64,000 bases of DNA from Gracilariopsis chorda (GCA_003194525.1 NBIV01000078.1:1-64000); one strand, 5' to 3'; positions 1 through 9,815 are shown, counted from the stretch's first letter. Made by a program: numbers and translations. Notes: generated by a model not told the origin, from the sequence alone.

Positions 1-1425
1 CAAGTTCGACTCGGAAACAAGTTCGAGTAGCTCGTCTTCGAGATCATCGCGTGAAGGGAGAGGCCGCCGTCGCGGAGAAGAACCTAGTTCGAGGGCTACC
101 TAACCTCCATGGAGCAATCCGTGCGCGGGAGAAAGGTCGCCGTCATTTCGGCTTGAAGGAATTGAAACCGACGAATCCCCTTTACAGGAAGCTGTTGTCC
201 TATCGTTATTACCGATTGGAAGACTCTTCGGGCACTCGAAGTTCGAGAGACACCGGTCGGGTGAAGGATCTCATACGTCGTATGAATGTGACGATGCTTA
301 AGCAGAAGTTCTCCGGTGAAGATCCGATCCTCGTGTTGGATTTTCTGGCCCGCTTTGTGCAGGAAGCAGACGTACTCGAAATGAGTGAGGCGCAGGCATA
401 CGTTGCGTTGCCCTACTTTCTTTCAGGAATGGCTGAAGATCAGTACAACTCGGTCAGGGGTTCGTCCAGGGCCTCAGAAGGAGGTGTTACGTGCTGGCCC
501 GAGGCTGTACACTACCTGCTCAGGTCGTACGCGACGGGAACTGCAATCAGTCAAGCCATCGTGGCGGTTCGCGATACGAAAACAGAAGCCTGGTGAAAAC
601 GGAAACGTCGTATTCAACTCGCTTGAATAAAGCGTTTCATCGTTGTGGAAATGTGTTTACCGCTTTTGAGCGTTGCTCCATGCTGGTGGATGGTTTAGAT
701 CCTGGTATCAGGGCACTGGTGTCCCGCTACAGGGAAGAGAAGCGCAAGGCGACGTATCTGGAACTGGTCCAGTACGCGCAGGCTGAGGGTGACACCCTCA
801 GAGCGAGAGACCCGAGGCGTCGGTCGTCGAAGGCTCTCTTCGTCGAGAACGAGGCTTCCTCGGCATCTCTCCCTAACCCGGACCACCTTCCGGATTTGCG
901 GATAACATCCAGTATCTTGGCAGTCTTGAACAGTCGTTGGCAACCTCGGAACTGCCGTCCACGGTTACACCACCCGTGGTAGATCCGGCCTTTTACGCAA
1001 ACCCCGGTCGGGTTCCCCCAGCCCCGCTAGCCTACGCGTCGAGCGCCACAAGACACTCCCGCCCGGGATGGTCCAACCCGAAGCAACTAGCATTCCAACC
1101 ACAACACCCTCAGCACCGCGGAATGATGTCCCACGCCACCGGAACACGTTCAGCCCCGCTGATTTGCTACATTTGTTACCTTGAAGGTCATACTGCGTCG
1201 CAGTGTACCCTCCCCATTCGCGAGATGTGGAAGATCGTGGGAAATTATGAGAATCTCCCACCGGAGCATAAGGCTCGTGTCCCGAGTAATTCGTATGAAG
1301 ACGCAAAGGCTGCGGTCCACAATGCTCAAGCTCGAGAAGCCGCGAAAACCGCGAACGGTAACAACCCTAACCTTTCGGAACGGGCTCAGCCGCACCCAGC
1401 GGTCGATTCGGTCCCGAAAAACTAA
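1..1425 (+). pseudogene. gag region of E1 (fossil)
   Basis: This codes for the nucleocapsid/capsid-type polyprotein of the element. A capsid-like core (about 290-800) contains a stretch reading GMAEDQYNSVRGSSRASEGG that is identical in element E2. The zinc knuckle lies at about 1165-1206 with CX2CX4HX4C spacing (CYICYLEGHTASQC). A basic Ser/Arg-rich segment opens the window. The region as a whole is broken in about two or three places, so it is treated as a fossil. It lies directly upstream of the pol frame that starts at 1428. Confidence 0.85.
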
Positions 1426-1427
1426 TC

Positions 1428-4400
1428 TTGGGAGTCTCCCCCACGGGAGGGGTGTCTTCCAAGCCGAAGTTGGAGACGCCTGAGGCGCCACCGCTTCGCT
1501 CCCCTGCCAAAATCCTTACGAGGAAACTGGCTCAAGAAGACGTGAGCTCGGACCACTTAGTGGCTCTGCGTCGTCCGTGGATACGGTCCCGTAACCTCCG
1601 CATCCCGGATCGAGTTTTGGTAATGGCCAAGAGGAACTATAAAGTTTATAGTGACCTCGGTCTCTCTAACCAGTTCATGGTTCGTCAGTTATCTGTCCTG
1701 GATACAGGTGCCGCTCCGAACCTGATCAATATCGGGATTATTCCACCCGCCATGCGGAAATGCATTCGCATTGGTCCAAGTCTGGATCTGGCGGACGCTA
1801 ATAACAACCCGCTCCAGACTCTTGGAACAATTCCTCTGGTACTCAGACTAGGCACCTACGTGGTAAAGTTGGACTTCATCGTATGCGATTCTCTTGCTGC
1901 ACCGGTCATCCTCGGTTGTGATTTCTGTGACCGCTTCGTGGAAGCTATCCGCCCTCGCTCCAGATCCGTAGAATTGGCCAACGGTTCGACCATCCCGATT
2001 GTACGGAAGCCCTTGCGACACGCCTCCCGTAAACGGGTACCTTTACCTGCTGCTCAGGAAGCGTCCAATGTGGATCGAGCATCTACGAAGATTCGCGTCG
2101 CGGAACCAGTTTCGATCCCGAAGGAATCTCAGGTGTGGGTCTCAGTAACATCCAAACACCACGGGTTGCAGGTTGTTCAACCGCTCCCCTCGCTCTACGA
2201 ACAGCGCCGTCTCGCATTAGCAAATGGGATCGTATCCGTCGAGCCGGACAAACCCTTTAAGGTTCTCGTTGCTAACCTCGGAACTACCACTCAGTGGTTG
2301 GTTAAAAACCAGGTCCTGGGCAACATGCTTCCGCATCCGTTGGCTATCCTTCCTACAAAGATTCCGATATCCGACGTTCTCGGAATACAAGACCCTAAGG
2401 AGGGGGAGGAGGTCCCGTTCGTTCCGTTGGATTCCGCCCGGGAAAGTTCAGATTCGACTGTCGAAGAAGCTCAGAAGAGCACGACTTCAGCATCGGCAGA
2501 TACTGCGTTAGACCCAGAACAGGCTTTGGATAAGTTGGACCTGGATCACATTAATGAATCTCATCGTGAGAAGTTTCGTGACATGCTCAGGGACTTTACC
2601 GCCATGTGGGACGGTTCCCTGGGGACGATAGGGGTAACCGAACATCGGATTGATTTGTTGCCGGATACACGGCCTATTGCACAGCACCCGTATCGGGCAG
2701 GCCCTAAAGCAAGGGGGGAAGAGAAATCTCAGGTGGAGAAGATGCTGCGAGCTGGAGTTATCGAAGCAGCACAATCCCCTTGGGCTTCTCCTGTTGTCCT
2801 TGTTCCGAAAGCCGATGGATCATGGCGTTTCTGTGTGGATTACCGCCGCCTGAATGCGGTTACTGTCAAGGACGTCTATCCGATTCCACGAATGGACGAG
2901 TACATTGACTCCCTGGGGAGCGCAACGGTGTTCACTACCCTCGATGCCAATTCGGGATACTGGCAGGTCCCTATTAGGAAAGAAGATCGTGATAAGACCG
3001 CGTTTGTGTGCCATCAAGGACTATATCGCTTTAAGCGAATGCCGTTTGGACTAACGAATGCCCCAGCTACATTCCAACGGGCAATCGATATCCTCTTGGC
3101 GAGGTTCAAATGGACCAGCTGTCTGGTATACTTGGACGACATTATAGTGTTCTCCAATAACTTGGACGATCACCTGTCCCATGTCCGGGAAGTCTTGACA
3201 GTGCTCCGCAACGCAGGCATCACCCTGAAGCTGGGAAAGTGTGAGTTCTGCGCCGATTCGGTAAAATATCTGGGGCACATCATCCGCCCCGGACAGCTTT
3301 CAATCGATGAAGCAAGAGTGAAATCACTTCGAGAGGCGAAACATCCGACTAATCAAACGGAGCTTCGATCCTTCCTAGGACTTTGCAATGTATATCGCCG
3401 ATTCGTCCCGAACTTCGCCGACTTGTCAGCACCGCTTAACGCACTCCTCCGGAAAGGACAACCCACCGAACTGGACGTCTTTGACGAGGCTGAGTCGTCA
3501 GCATTCTCGTCTCTTGTCGACGCTGTAACGTCCCCGCCAGTTCTGGCCTTACCGCACCCGGACTTACCCTTCGAAGTGGATACTGACTCAAGTGCCCACC
3601 AGGTGGGTTGTGCGTTGTTTCAAGTCACGGAAGAAGGAGAAAGACATCCGATCGGATATTGGTCACGTTCGTTGAACGTTCACGAGCGCAACTACTCGGT
3701 GTCCGAGAAGGAGTGTCTTGCTGTTGTTTGGGCGTTGGCAACGCTTCGCCCATACCTTATGGGTAACCATTTCAAGGTTCACACCGATCACTCGGCTCTC
3801 CGTTGGCTACTCGAAATTCGAGAACCGTCGGGCCGCCTCATGCGTTGGCGTCTCCGACTCTCGGAATTTACATTTGATGTCCTCTACAAGAAGGGATCCC
3901 TGAATACTCAGGCTGACGCCCTATCGCGCTTAGGAACATCAGCGGAAACCGAACCGGTCGACGATCTGGAAATACCATGTTTCATGGCACAATCCCCGGA
4001 GGGAACGGAAGAAGACGACCCAGACGTGAATGGGGATGACATCTGTGACGATATTCTGGCTGCAAACCCTACGGATCCTCCGGATGACCAGGTTGTTCCC
4101 ATATCCCCTGAGGAAATGATCCGTGAACAACAGCAGGATCCTTTCTGTGCCCAGATTCGTGCCCGTCTTAACGGGGGCGCACAGATACCCTTTGCGGTGA
4201 ACGATCGAGGCTACCTAGTCAGGTTGCTGACACGGGCCCCACAGATCGTTGTACCTCACACGCTGCAGCAGCGCGTCTTGCATCTATCGCATTACGCGAA
4301 GTTGGGTGCACATCCCGGCGGGAGGAAACTATACCTGACCCTTCGCAGGGACTTCTATTGGCCTGCTATGGCATTTGACTGCTATGCAGTTCGCCGCTCG

Positions 4401-5891
4401 TGCGTGGAATGTGCGAAGAATAATGTGAAACTTCGGAAGTACTCGAAGAAGTTAACACTATTCCCGGCACGGGCGCCACTCGAATATGTCGCTATTGATA
4501 TCTTGGGCGAGCTTGTCAAAACCAAACGTGGTTACAAGTATCTTCTCGTCATTACTGACCGCTTCTCAAAGTTGGTGAGAACAGTACCGCTTAAACGGAT
4601 TACCGCGGACGTGGTTGCGCGTGCGTTCGTAACCCACTGGGTCTTTACTTACGGCCCGCCGGTACACCTACTCTCCGACAACGGATCTCAATTCACCTCA
4701 AAGTTCTTTCAGGACGTATGTAGAATCTTGGGAATCAAGAATATGTTTACTACCACCTACCACCCGCAGTGTAACGGACAAGTGGAACGATTCAATCGTA
4801 CTATGCTCAACGCACTGCGCGCGTATGTCGCGGATCACCCCATGGAATGGGACTTGTACACGGACGCTATTACGTACGCGTATAACACCCAGGTACACCG
4901 GGTCACGACCCTCGCTCCATTTGAGCTGGTCCTATCTCGGATTCCACCACCCATGGCTATTGAAGCGCAACCGAACGTCTCGGGGTACCCTTCACCAAGG
5001 TTATATCGAGATTCCTGGAAGGAATGGTTGAAGAACATGGTCCCTACCGCCCGAAAGGCTATGGGAAAAGCCCAGGAGGCATACAAACAGAACTTCGACG
5101 CGAAGATTCGTTCCCCGATACCCCAGGTCTCGGAAGGGGATTCTGTCTTCCTGCGAAAGGAATATTATAATCCCGAAAAGGAGAAGCGCCACAAGTTGTC
5201 ACCGATAGTGAATGGACCCTATCGGGTGGTTTCCGTCGCCGACGACACAGTCGTACTGGACATCGATAACCAGTTCGAACGCGTCTCACGCGACCGCGTA
5301 GCCCACGCGCCTGCGCCCCCTGAGGGCTCATCACCGCTCGTGACAATCCCGGAGGATGACCTCGTAACTCGGCCAACGGATAATCTGCTTCCGTCCCGCC
5401 CACCCGTCTTACCGCACCCGAAACGGGGACTCTCGGATCTTCCAATTGCCGATCAACCGGTTGGGCGCGCCGCGCGTATCGTGCAACGCACGCTTGACCC
5501 CAAACGCCTAACCGTTACTCCGCCCGCGGAGGTCCTTCAGCCTGAACCCACCGCCCTCTCACCTAAGGAGGGGGAGGGACGGGAATCGATCGCGCCATCG
5601 CGGAAGGAAGCTCCTGCCGTCACGGAACGCGTGGTAAGCCCGGCACGGGAGAAGGTTGGGAACAGTGGACGAGCCCGCATCGGGAATACGGCATCGTCGG
5701 ATGAGCACCCCCGGAGCAGGGAGGAGTTGAACGCATCACGAAGCGAGAAGGCCGTCTCCGCGGACCCGGATGCGCTCCTGTCGAGCGAGTCGCTGGGTAG
5801 CGAAGGAGGAAGTGGTGAACCGGACTCGGTGTGGTCACTAATGTGGCGAATGATATCTCCGAGCACGGAGCACATACAACCTCGGTCATAA
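1428..5891 (+). CDS. pol: pol polyprotein of E1 (protease, RT, RNase H, integrase), open
   Basis: A 1487-residue open frame. An aspartic protease is seen at about residue 91 (LDTGAAPN). Reverse transcriptase covers about 440-620 with the active-site YLDD at 568-571. RNase H begins near 716 (VDTDSS). Integrase follows with an HHCC zinc-binding segment at about 955-1005 and a DD35E core: the first Asp in AIDILG near 1023, the second in LSDNG near 1084, and Glu 35 residues later in NGQVERF. The last 200 residues are a Pro/Ser/Glu-rich tail. The order RT-RNase H-integrase is the Ty3/gypsy order. Two stretches reading TAAGGAGGGGGA, identical to the element's polypurine tract, fall in the protease-RT linker and in the tail. 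Confidence 0.95.
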   Translation: MGVSPTGGVSSKPKLETPEAPPLRSPAKILTRKLAQEDVSSDHLVALRRPWIRSRNLRIPDRVLVMAKRNYKVYSDLGLSNQFMVRQLSVLDTGAAPNLINIGIIPPAMRKCIRIGPSLDLADANNNPLQTLGTIPLVLRLGTYVVKLDFIVCDSLAAPVILGCDFCDRFVEAIRPRSRSVELANGSTIPIVRKPLRHASRKRVPLPAAQEASNVDRASTKIRVAEPVSIPKESQVWVSVTSKHHGLQVVQPLPSLYEQRRLALANGIVSVEPDKPFKVLVANLGTTTQWLVKNQVLGNMLPHPLAILPTKIPISDVLGIQDPKEGEEVPFVPLDSARESSDSTVEEAQKSTTSASADTALDPEQALDKLDLDHINESHREKFRDMLRDFTAMWDGSLGTIGVTEHRIDLLPDTRPIAQHPYRAGPKARGEEKSQVEKMLRAGVIEAAQSPWASPVVLVPKADGSWRFCVDYRRLNAVTVKDVYPIPRMDEYIDSLGSATVFTTLDANSGYWQVPIRKEDRDKTAFVCHQGLYRFKRMPFGLTNAPATFQRAIDILLARFKWTSCLVYLDDIIVFSNNLDDHLSHVREVLTVLRNAGITLKLGKCEFCADSVKYLGHIIRPGQLSIDEARVKSLREAKHPTNQTELRSFLGLCNVYRRFVPNFADLSAPLNALLRKGQPTELDVFDEAESSAFSSLVDAVTSPPVLALPHPDLPFEVDTDSSAHQVGCALFQVTEEGERHPIGYWSRSLNVHERNYSVSEKECLAVVWALATLRPYLMGNHFKVHTDHSALRWLLEIREPSGRLMRWRLRLSEFTFDVLYKKGSLNTQADALSRLGTSAETEPVDDLEIPCFMAQSPEGTEEDDPDVNGDDICDDILAANPTDPPDDQVVPISPEEMIREQQQDPFCAQIRARLNGGAQIPFAVNDRGYLVRLLTRAPQIVVPHTLQQRVLHLSHYAKLGAHPGGRKLYLTLRRDFYWPAMAFDCYAVRRSCVECAKNNVKLRKYSKKLTLFPARAPLEYVAIDILGELVKTKRGYKYLLVITDRFSKLVRTVPLKRITADVVARAFVTHWVFTYGPPVHLLSDNGSQFTSKFFQDVCRILGIKNMFTTTYHPQCNGQVERFNRTMLNALRAYVADHPMEWDLYTDAITYAYNTQVHRVTTLAPFELVLSRIPPPMAIEAQPNVSGYPSPRLYRDSWKEWLKNMVPTARKAMGKAQEAYKQNFDAKIRSPIPQVSEGDSVFLRKEYYNPEKEKRHKLSPIVNGPYRVVSVADDTVVLDIDNQFERVSRDRVAHAPAPPEGSSPLVTIPEDDLVTRPTDNLLPSRPPVLPHPKRGLSDLPIADQPVGRAARIVQRTLDPKRLTVTPPAEVLQPEPTALSPKEGEGRESIAPSRKEAPAVTERVVSPAREKVGNSGRARIGNTASSDEHPRSREELNASRSEKAVSADPDALLSSESLGSEGGSGEPDSVWSLMWRMISPSTEHIQPRS
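2396..2412 (+). other. Internal polypurine-tract copy, first (E1)
   Basis: TAAGGAGGGGGAGGAGG inside pol, between the protease and RT segments. It contains the same 12 bases as the terminal tract before the 3' LTR (8889-8900). A matching copy occurs at the equivalent place in E2 (38684-38697) and a near copy in E3. It may be a second plus-strand priming site, or a coding coincidence (it encodes PKEGEE). Confidence 0.5.
5564..5578 (+). other. Internal polypurine-tract copy, second (E1)
   Basis: TAAGGAGGGGGAGGG in the Pro/Ser-rich tail after integrase. The equivalent place in E2 (41870-41885) carries the same 12-base core. It could prime plus-strand synthesis internally. The encoded PKEGEG is in low-complexity protein, so protein constraint alone is a weak explanation. 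Confidence 0.5.
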
Positions 5892-6474
5892 CCAGTTTCG
5901 TGGTGAGCTGAAAAGCAACCGCGGACACGGAGAGTGTGGTTGACACTGCGTGCGTTACCGCAGAGCCCTACAAATGGACACTGTGACGCCACTGTCACGC
6001 GGACGAAGCCCGAAATTCCAAACCGTGGAAAGGTGTACACGTACATACCGCCGGCCGGCGTCAGGAGTACAGTCAAGACCCGCGTCGTGGAAAGACCGCG
6101 CGCGACACTTGCCGCCAGCGGCCAGCCAATCACAGTGTGTGATGCATGGCAATCCGCCTCCTGGCGTCGGAACCGTAGTGAACCGCCTCCCTCACCGTGA
6201 ACGGTCAAACTCACCAGAGTTGCACGGGTCGCGTGGGAGAAGAGCTCGCGAGCTGCGCGTCAATAGGGGAATCCGGTTAGAACGGAAGGCCCCCCCCACA
6301 AGGAGAGGATTAGGAAGCGGAAAGACCGCAATGCGGTATCAAGTCCCAGCACTCGCAGCGTCGAGGAAAGCTGACTTTGCCCGCAGGGTCGCGCCAATTT
6401 CAGGCAAGTCCCCTCACAGGGTTCTCCCCCTTAAGCCCTGCCATGACGGGTCAGGAGCCGGCTACGTACGACCA

Positions 6475-6606
6475 GGAGTTTGTCGTTGACCACATCGTGG
6501 ATCATGTTCTGGACTCCAAAGGAGTGTGGTTTTACCAAATCCGATGGTACGGATACCCCCGGAAGAGGACACATGGGAGCCCATTCAGCACCTTCCTCGT
6601 TCCAAG
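6475..6606 (+). other. Chromodomain-coding segment of E1
   Basis: The translated segment starts EFVVDHIVDHVLD and continues FYQIRWYGYP, the aromatic-cage type signature of chromodomains carried by chromoviruses at the end of pol. It lies about 580 bases beyond the end of the pol frame. A clear homologue lies in the same position in E2 (EFVVDRLVGHTWD then YRVCWYGYEPTGDTWEP). Chromodomains in this group are thought to direct integration toward marked chromatin. As part of a fossil element I only note that it sits apart from the main pol frame in both copies. Confidence 0.75.
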
Positions 6607-7011
6607 GTGATAACCTACCACCGCCGGACGCGGTTCCCACTCCCATCCACTTTGGACATGGCCCAGGTTGGGTAGGACGATACACTGCACTATGCAGAAG
6701 ATTCCGAAGACGGAAGAGAAGTCTCCGAAGAGAAGAGGACACAGGAAGAGATCTGGCTACAGAAGGTTACACGAAGTAATGGACTGGATAGGGAAACCAA
6801 TGGTCATTGGACGTCACACCGCCTAGCGGTCCGACCGAAGTAACGGTTTAATGAAGAATACCGCCTAGCGGTCCAGCATGAAGATGCTATGAAGAAGAAA
6901 AAGAAGAGTCCGGACATACGGATATAGAAGAAGGAAGTCGTTTACCACAAGCTATGGAGCGTTAAGCGCTAACCTATATCAGGTGTGCGTGCCACGGTCC
7001 AGGATCCTGAC
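6607..7011. other. E1 spacer between chromodomain and antisense frame, with repeated palindrome
   Basis: No gene is recognised. Two exact copies of the near-palindrome ACCGCCTAGCGGTCC lie at 6818-6832 and 6860-6874, 42 bp apart. They sit between the end of the plus-strand coding region and the end of the converging minus-strand frame, where transcript ends would be expected. A role in 3'-end formation is only a guess. Confidence 0.5.
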
Positions 7012-8727
7012 TTAGGATGAGCCGCTCGTTGGCGGTTGGTAGTTCGCAGACGCGAAAGCCAATAACTCGCTCACGCTGGTGAGGTTGGAAGGCGCAACCA
7101 CTCCAATGGACTGGAGGTGAGCCCTGAGGGCAACGGCCTGAGGGTCCACGGGGACCGGAGATGCGGTAGACGGAGACGCAGCCACACTGGCGGCCATATT
7201 CCAGCCATCTGGAGCAGCCACATGCTGGCCGGATCCGTCGAGATCGTTGACCATCGCCGTTGCCGGGGCTACGGCCTCCTCCACCTCATCGGGGTCGTCA
7301 TCCACCATTGGATCATCCTCGTAGGAACCGTGCCAGTCATCGGAAAACATGAACCCAACCGGGTGGCCTCGCGGAACGGAGCGTGGTACATCGCGTAACG
7401 CTAGCGCGTGAGCCCGTGAAGTCACGGATACCTCCCAAGGGTCATAGAAGACGAAGTTGCCAGCGTTTGGATTTCTCCGGCCTGGAGAGCGATCATGCCT
7501 GGAAGGCTCACCGTCAGGGACGTTGGAGACGGGGACTGTATCCCAGTTAACCATATCGATGGTGTTCAGAAGGCACTGAAGCTCATCCACATTGGCTTCG
7601 GATCCCAGAGGGATATAGAGATCCAATCGGCGGATAACCTGGCGTAGGTGAGGAGGAATGTACCACAGACGGTTCTTGTCGTACACCTCCCAGAGGAGAA
7701 ATGCGGCAACGCGAGCAGCCCATTCGGCGAGGAAGAGAGTCCAGTAACCGGAATCCGGATTGTTGATTAATCGTGAACCGATATAGCTGAGGCACGGAGG
7801 CATCTCCGCAAAGCATCCCCTCGGGACTTCGAACCTGCTCCACCAATGGGGAAGAGGTGCATACCGGCCGCGCATCGCGGATGGGCGGAGCCTCTCGACC
7901 TCGAGATTTTGGTATGGTACCAGGAACCCGAAGCGGGAGCGCGCCTTTCGCTCAAACCGGAGTCGGTCGAAGAAGGATCCGCGATGATTCGGACGACGAA
8001 GATATCGGAACTCTGCACGCAGAATTGGGCGCCTCCAGAGGAGCATCCCGGCTTCTATGGGAGTGGACCGGAACGGTGTAGATGGCTGGTAGGCAGCAAG
8101 GTTCTCGCAGTATGAGACTTCACCGTAGGTACGGTACCGCGAGAGGTCAAAGCTGTATTCCGTTGGTACCAGCTCATCCGGATAACTCGCGCGGGCGAGA
8201 CGGTCGTAGGCGACCTTGGCCATCCCGGCACGGGCGTCATTCAGCGTCTCGAAACCATATCTGGTGCGCTTCCGTGCGAGGAACTGTGGCTCTACCGCGA
8301 TACGCGTCCTCCAGTCGAAGGAGTCAACCATATCCCGGCCTAGTCCCCCTGGGAGCTCGCCCTCCTCCACATAGGAGTCGATGAGGTCCGAGTCGGAAAC
8401 CCATGTGGGGTGGAACCAGGGCGCACGCGAAAAGAGGAGAGCGTCTTCCCGGGGATTGCGGGCCCAAAGTGTCGATGGTGACACCCAGCCGGCGGCGGTC
8501 GCAGTGATCGGTATCGCTTGAGCGGAATTCCAGGCGGCGATACTCGCGGCATCCGAGGCATCCAAGGTTGGAACATGAGACGATCCTCCAGGCAGAGGCA
8601 AGGAGAGGAACCCAGAGGATGGGTGACGAACCCACGACCCCGGCGTCGCGAAGGAAGGTTGTCCGCTCGCGGAAGTCCCCTGCGGGGCGCCCGCAGGCGG
8701 GTTGTTCGAAAACGGAGTGTTGGTCAT
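7012..8727 (-). CDS. Long antisense reading frame carried by E1, function unknown
   Basis: An uninterrupted frame on the strand opposite to gag-pol, between the chromodomain and the 3' LTR. The frame opens at 8853 (613 residues). A TATA-like box on the same strand lies at 8831-8839, inside that opening, so I choose the next ATG, at 8727, which gives 571 residues beginning MTNTPFSNN. The N-terminal ~80 residues are Pro/Ser/Gly-rich. The middle ~350 are rich in Trp, Tyr, Arg and Phe and look folded (for example WWSRFEVPRG, WTLFLAEWAARVAAFLLWEV). A strongly acidic patch (DDPMVDDDPDEVEEA) follows, then an Ala/Pro-rich end. There is no signal peptide and I recognise no domain. Antisense frames in this position are known in some plant Ty3/gypsy elements, without an assigned role. 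E2 has no comparable insert; its 3' interior is about 2 kb shorter. The gene could be captured host DNA or an element gene acting on the element's own expression. Confidence 0.75.
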   Translation of the reverse strand: MTNTPFSNNPPAGAPQGTSASGQPSFATPGSWVRHPSSGFLSLPLPGGSSHVPTLDASDAASIAAWNSAQAIPITATAAGWVSPSTLWARNPREDALLFSRAPWFHPTWVSDSDLIDSYVEEGELPGGLGRDMVDSFDWRTRIAVEPQFLARKRTRYGFETLNDARAGMAKVAYDRLARASYPDELVPTEYSFDLSRYRTYGEVSYCENLAAYQPSTPFRSTPIEAGMLLWRRPILRAEFRYLRRPNHRGSFFDRLRFERKARSRFGFLVPYQNLEVERLRPSAMRGRYAPLPHWWSRFEVPRGCFAEMPPCLSYIGSRLINNPDSGYWTLFLAEWAARVAAFLLWEVYDKNRLWYIPPHLRQVIRRLDLYIPLGSEANVDELQCLLNTIDMVNWDTVPVSNVPDGEPSRHDRSPGRRNPNAGNFVFYDPWEVSVTSRAHALALRDVPRSVPRGHPVGFMFSDDWHGSYEDDPMVDDDPDEVEEAVAPATAMVNDLDGSGQHVAAPDGWNMAASVAASPSTASPVPVDPQAVALRAHLQSIGVVAPSNLTSVSELLAFASANYQPPTSGSS

Positions 8728-8830
8728 AGTAGAGAGGGGCGCAGAGTCTGTTGAAGAAGGTACTGAGGGTTGATCAGTTGTAACCGTGTTGGTACGGGGG
8801 ACCGGTATCTCGGCGATTCCCTTGTCGGGA

Positions 8831-8839
8831 CTATTTATA
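8831..8839 (-). promoter_or_regulatory. TATA box for the antisense frame of E1
   Basis: On the minus strand the sequence reads GGTATAAATAGTC, a near-consensus TATA box. It is about 104 bases upstream of the ATG at 8727, with room for a short leader. It lies just inside the polypurine tract and 3' LTR, so transcription would run away from the LTR into the antisense frame. Confidence 0.55.
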
Positions 8840-8888
8840 CCCTCGCGCCTCATCTCCTCACGTTATACTCACGTTCGTTTTCGGCCCT

Positions 8889-8900
8889 TAAGGAGGGGGA
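8889..8900 (+). other. Polypurine tract of E1
   Basis: TAAGGAGGGGGA directly before the LTR start at 8903, separated by TG. It is the standard plus-strand primer site of LTR retrotransposons. Confidence 0.85.
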
Positions 8901-8902
8901 TG

Positions 8903-9815
8903 TGTAGTGCAATACATTCCCGCGTATGGGCGATGGTGAAACTCATATCTGAGGTGTACTCGGTGCGAGCGATGAAGCGGGATGCATGAATTTTAGCCCC
9001 CGTTTACCGGGCTAATTAGCGGTCGGGTTACCCAGGGTGGTTATGGGAACATTCATATTTTGTGGTACTTGCCTGGCAAGGGTGGTGGACACGTGGCTAC
9101 AGCCCCGGCCAGGAGGCCCAAAACGGCTACTTATTTTAGTATAGTTTAGGGGTTAATTTTACTTAGGCTAGTGCACTACCTACTGTACTGCACTGAGCTA
9201 GTACTTGAGCGTCGGCCGCACGGCGGCGAGCTCACCAAGAAAAGTAACAAGAGTTCGGCTCTGACTCTATTCGCCATGCGAAGTGTCTAACTCCTCGCGG
9301 AGGTACACCGCTTGCCCGATAGTTTCACCCGACTCGCACCACCGAGGAGACCGTGCTCGTCGTACCCAGTGGGTTGTGACCACTCGTGGTATTCGTTGTT
9401 GTCGTGTGACCGCCCGTACAGGCCCTATCTCCGCCCCAGTTTTGGGTATTGATATTACCGACGTGTGTCGTGAGACCGTGAGACCATCCCTTCCCTTCAT
9501 ATCCCCTAACCGCCGCGCGGTGCGTGTTCGTGTGTGTGTATCGGCACCCCCCTCCGGGGTCTGTTCCCGCTTTCCGCACGCCCCCGTCGGGTGGTCCCTT
9601 TCCCCCTCTTGTTCCACTGTTCGCAGGCTACTTCCGGACCAGCCGTGGTTCCGACCCGTTCTAACCCCTAAACCTCCGAGGTACATCCAGGCTCCCGACG
9701 GAGTTACACCCGTCATACGGGACACGGAGGGCTCTACCCAGCTGGGCCTACCTCTCCAAGAGAGCAAGGCTTCGAGCTGCCTTGGGTGCCTTTCCCACAC
9801 CGGGATTGCACCACA
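8903..9815 (+). repeat. 3' LTR of E1 (913 bp)
   Basis: Begins TGTAGTGCAA and ends TTGCACCACA, so the ends are near-perfect inverted repeats. The start follows a polypurine tract. The start and end match those of the E2 LTRs (TGTAGTGCAAC ... GCACCACA), and the phrase GTTCGGCTCTGACTC (about 9252) is shared with the solo LTR near 49055. Only this copy is in the window, so its age cannot be read from an LTR pair. Confidence 0.85.

Larger units (their letters stand above)
1..9815 (+). mobile_element. Ty3/gypsy chromovirus-type LTR retrotransposon E1 (5' end outside window)
   Basis: The order read on the plus strand is gag with a CCHC knuckle, then protease, reverse transcriptase, RNase H, integrase, a chromodomain frame, a long antisense reading frame, a polypurine tract and the 3' LTR. 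That is the Ty3/gypsy domain order with a chromodomain, hence a chromovirus. The window opens inside the Ser/Arg-rich part of gag. By comparison with E2, about 1.7 kb of interior plus one LTR lie to the left, so the whole element should be about 11.5 kb. The 5 bp right of the LTR are CTGTA; the matching left copy is outside the window. Gag looks broken in a few places; pol and the antisense frame are open. It is a mostly preserved, fairly young copy. Confidence 0.93.

Noticed and set aside
5537-6214. 225-residue open frame opposite to the end of E1 pol
   Set aside because: It overlaps coding DNA on the other strand, is low complexity, and has no promoter or counterpart with conserved residues in E2.
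8728-8853. First ATG of the E1 antisense frame as the start
   Set aside because: The TATA box lies downstream of it; the next ATG at 8727 fits better, though the longer form is not excluded.
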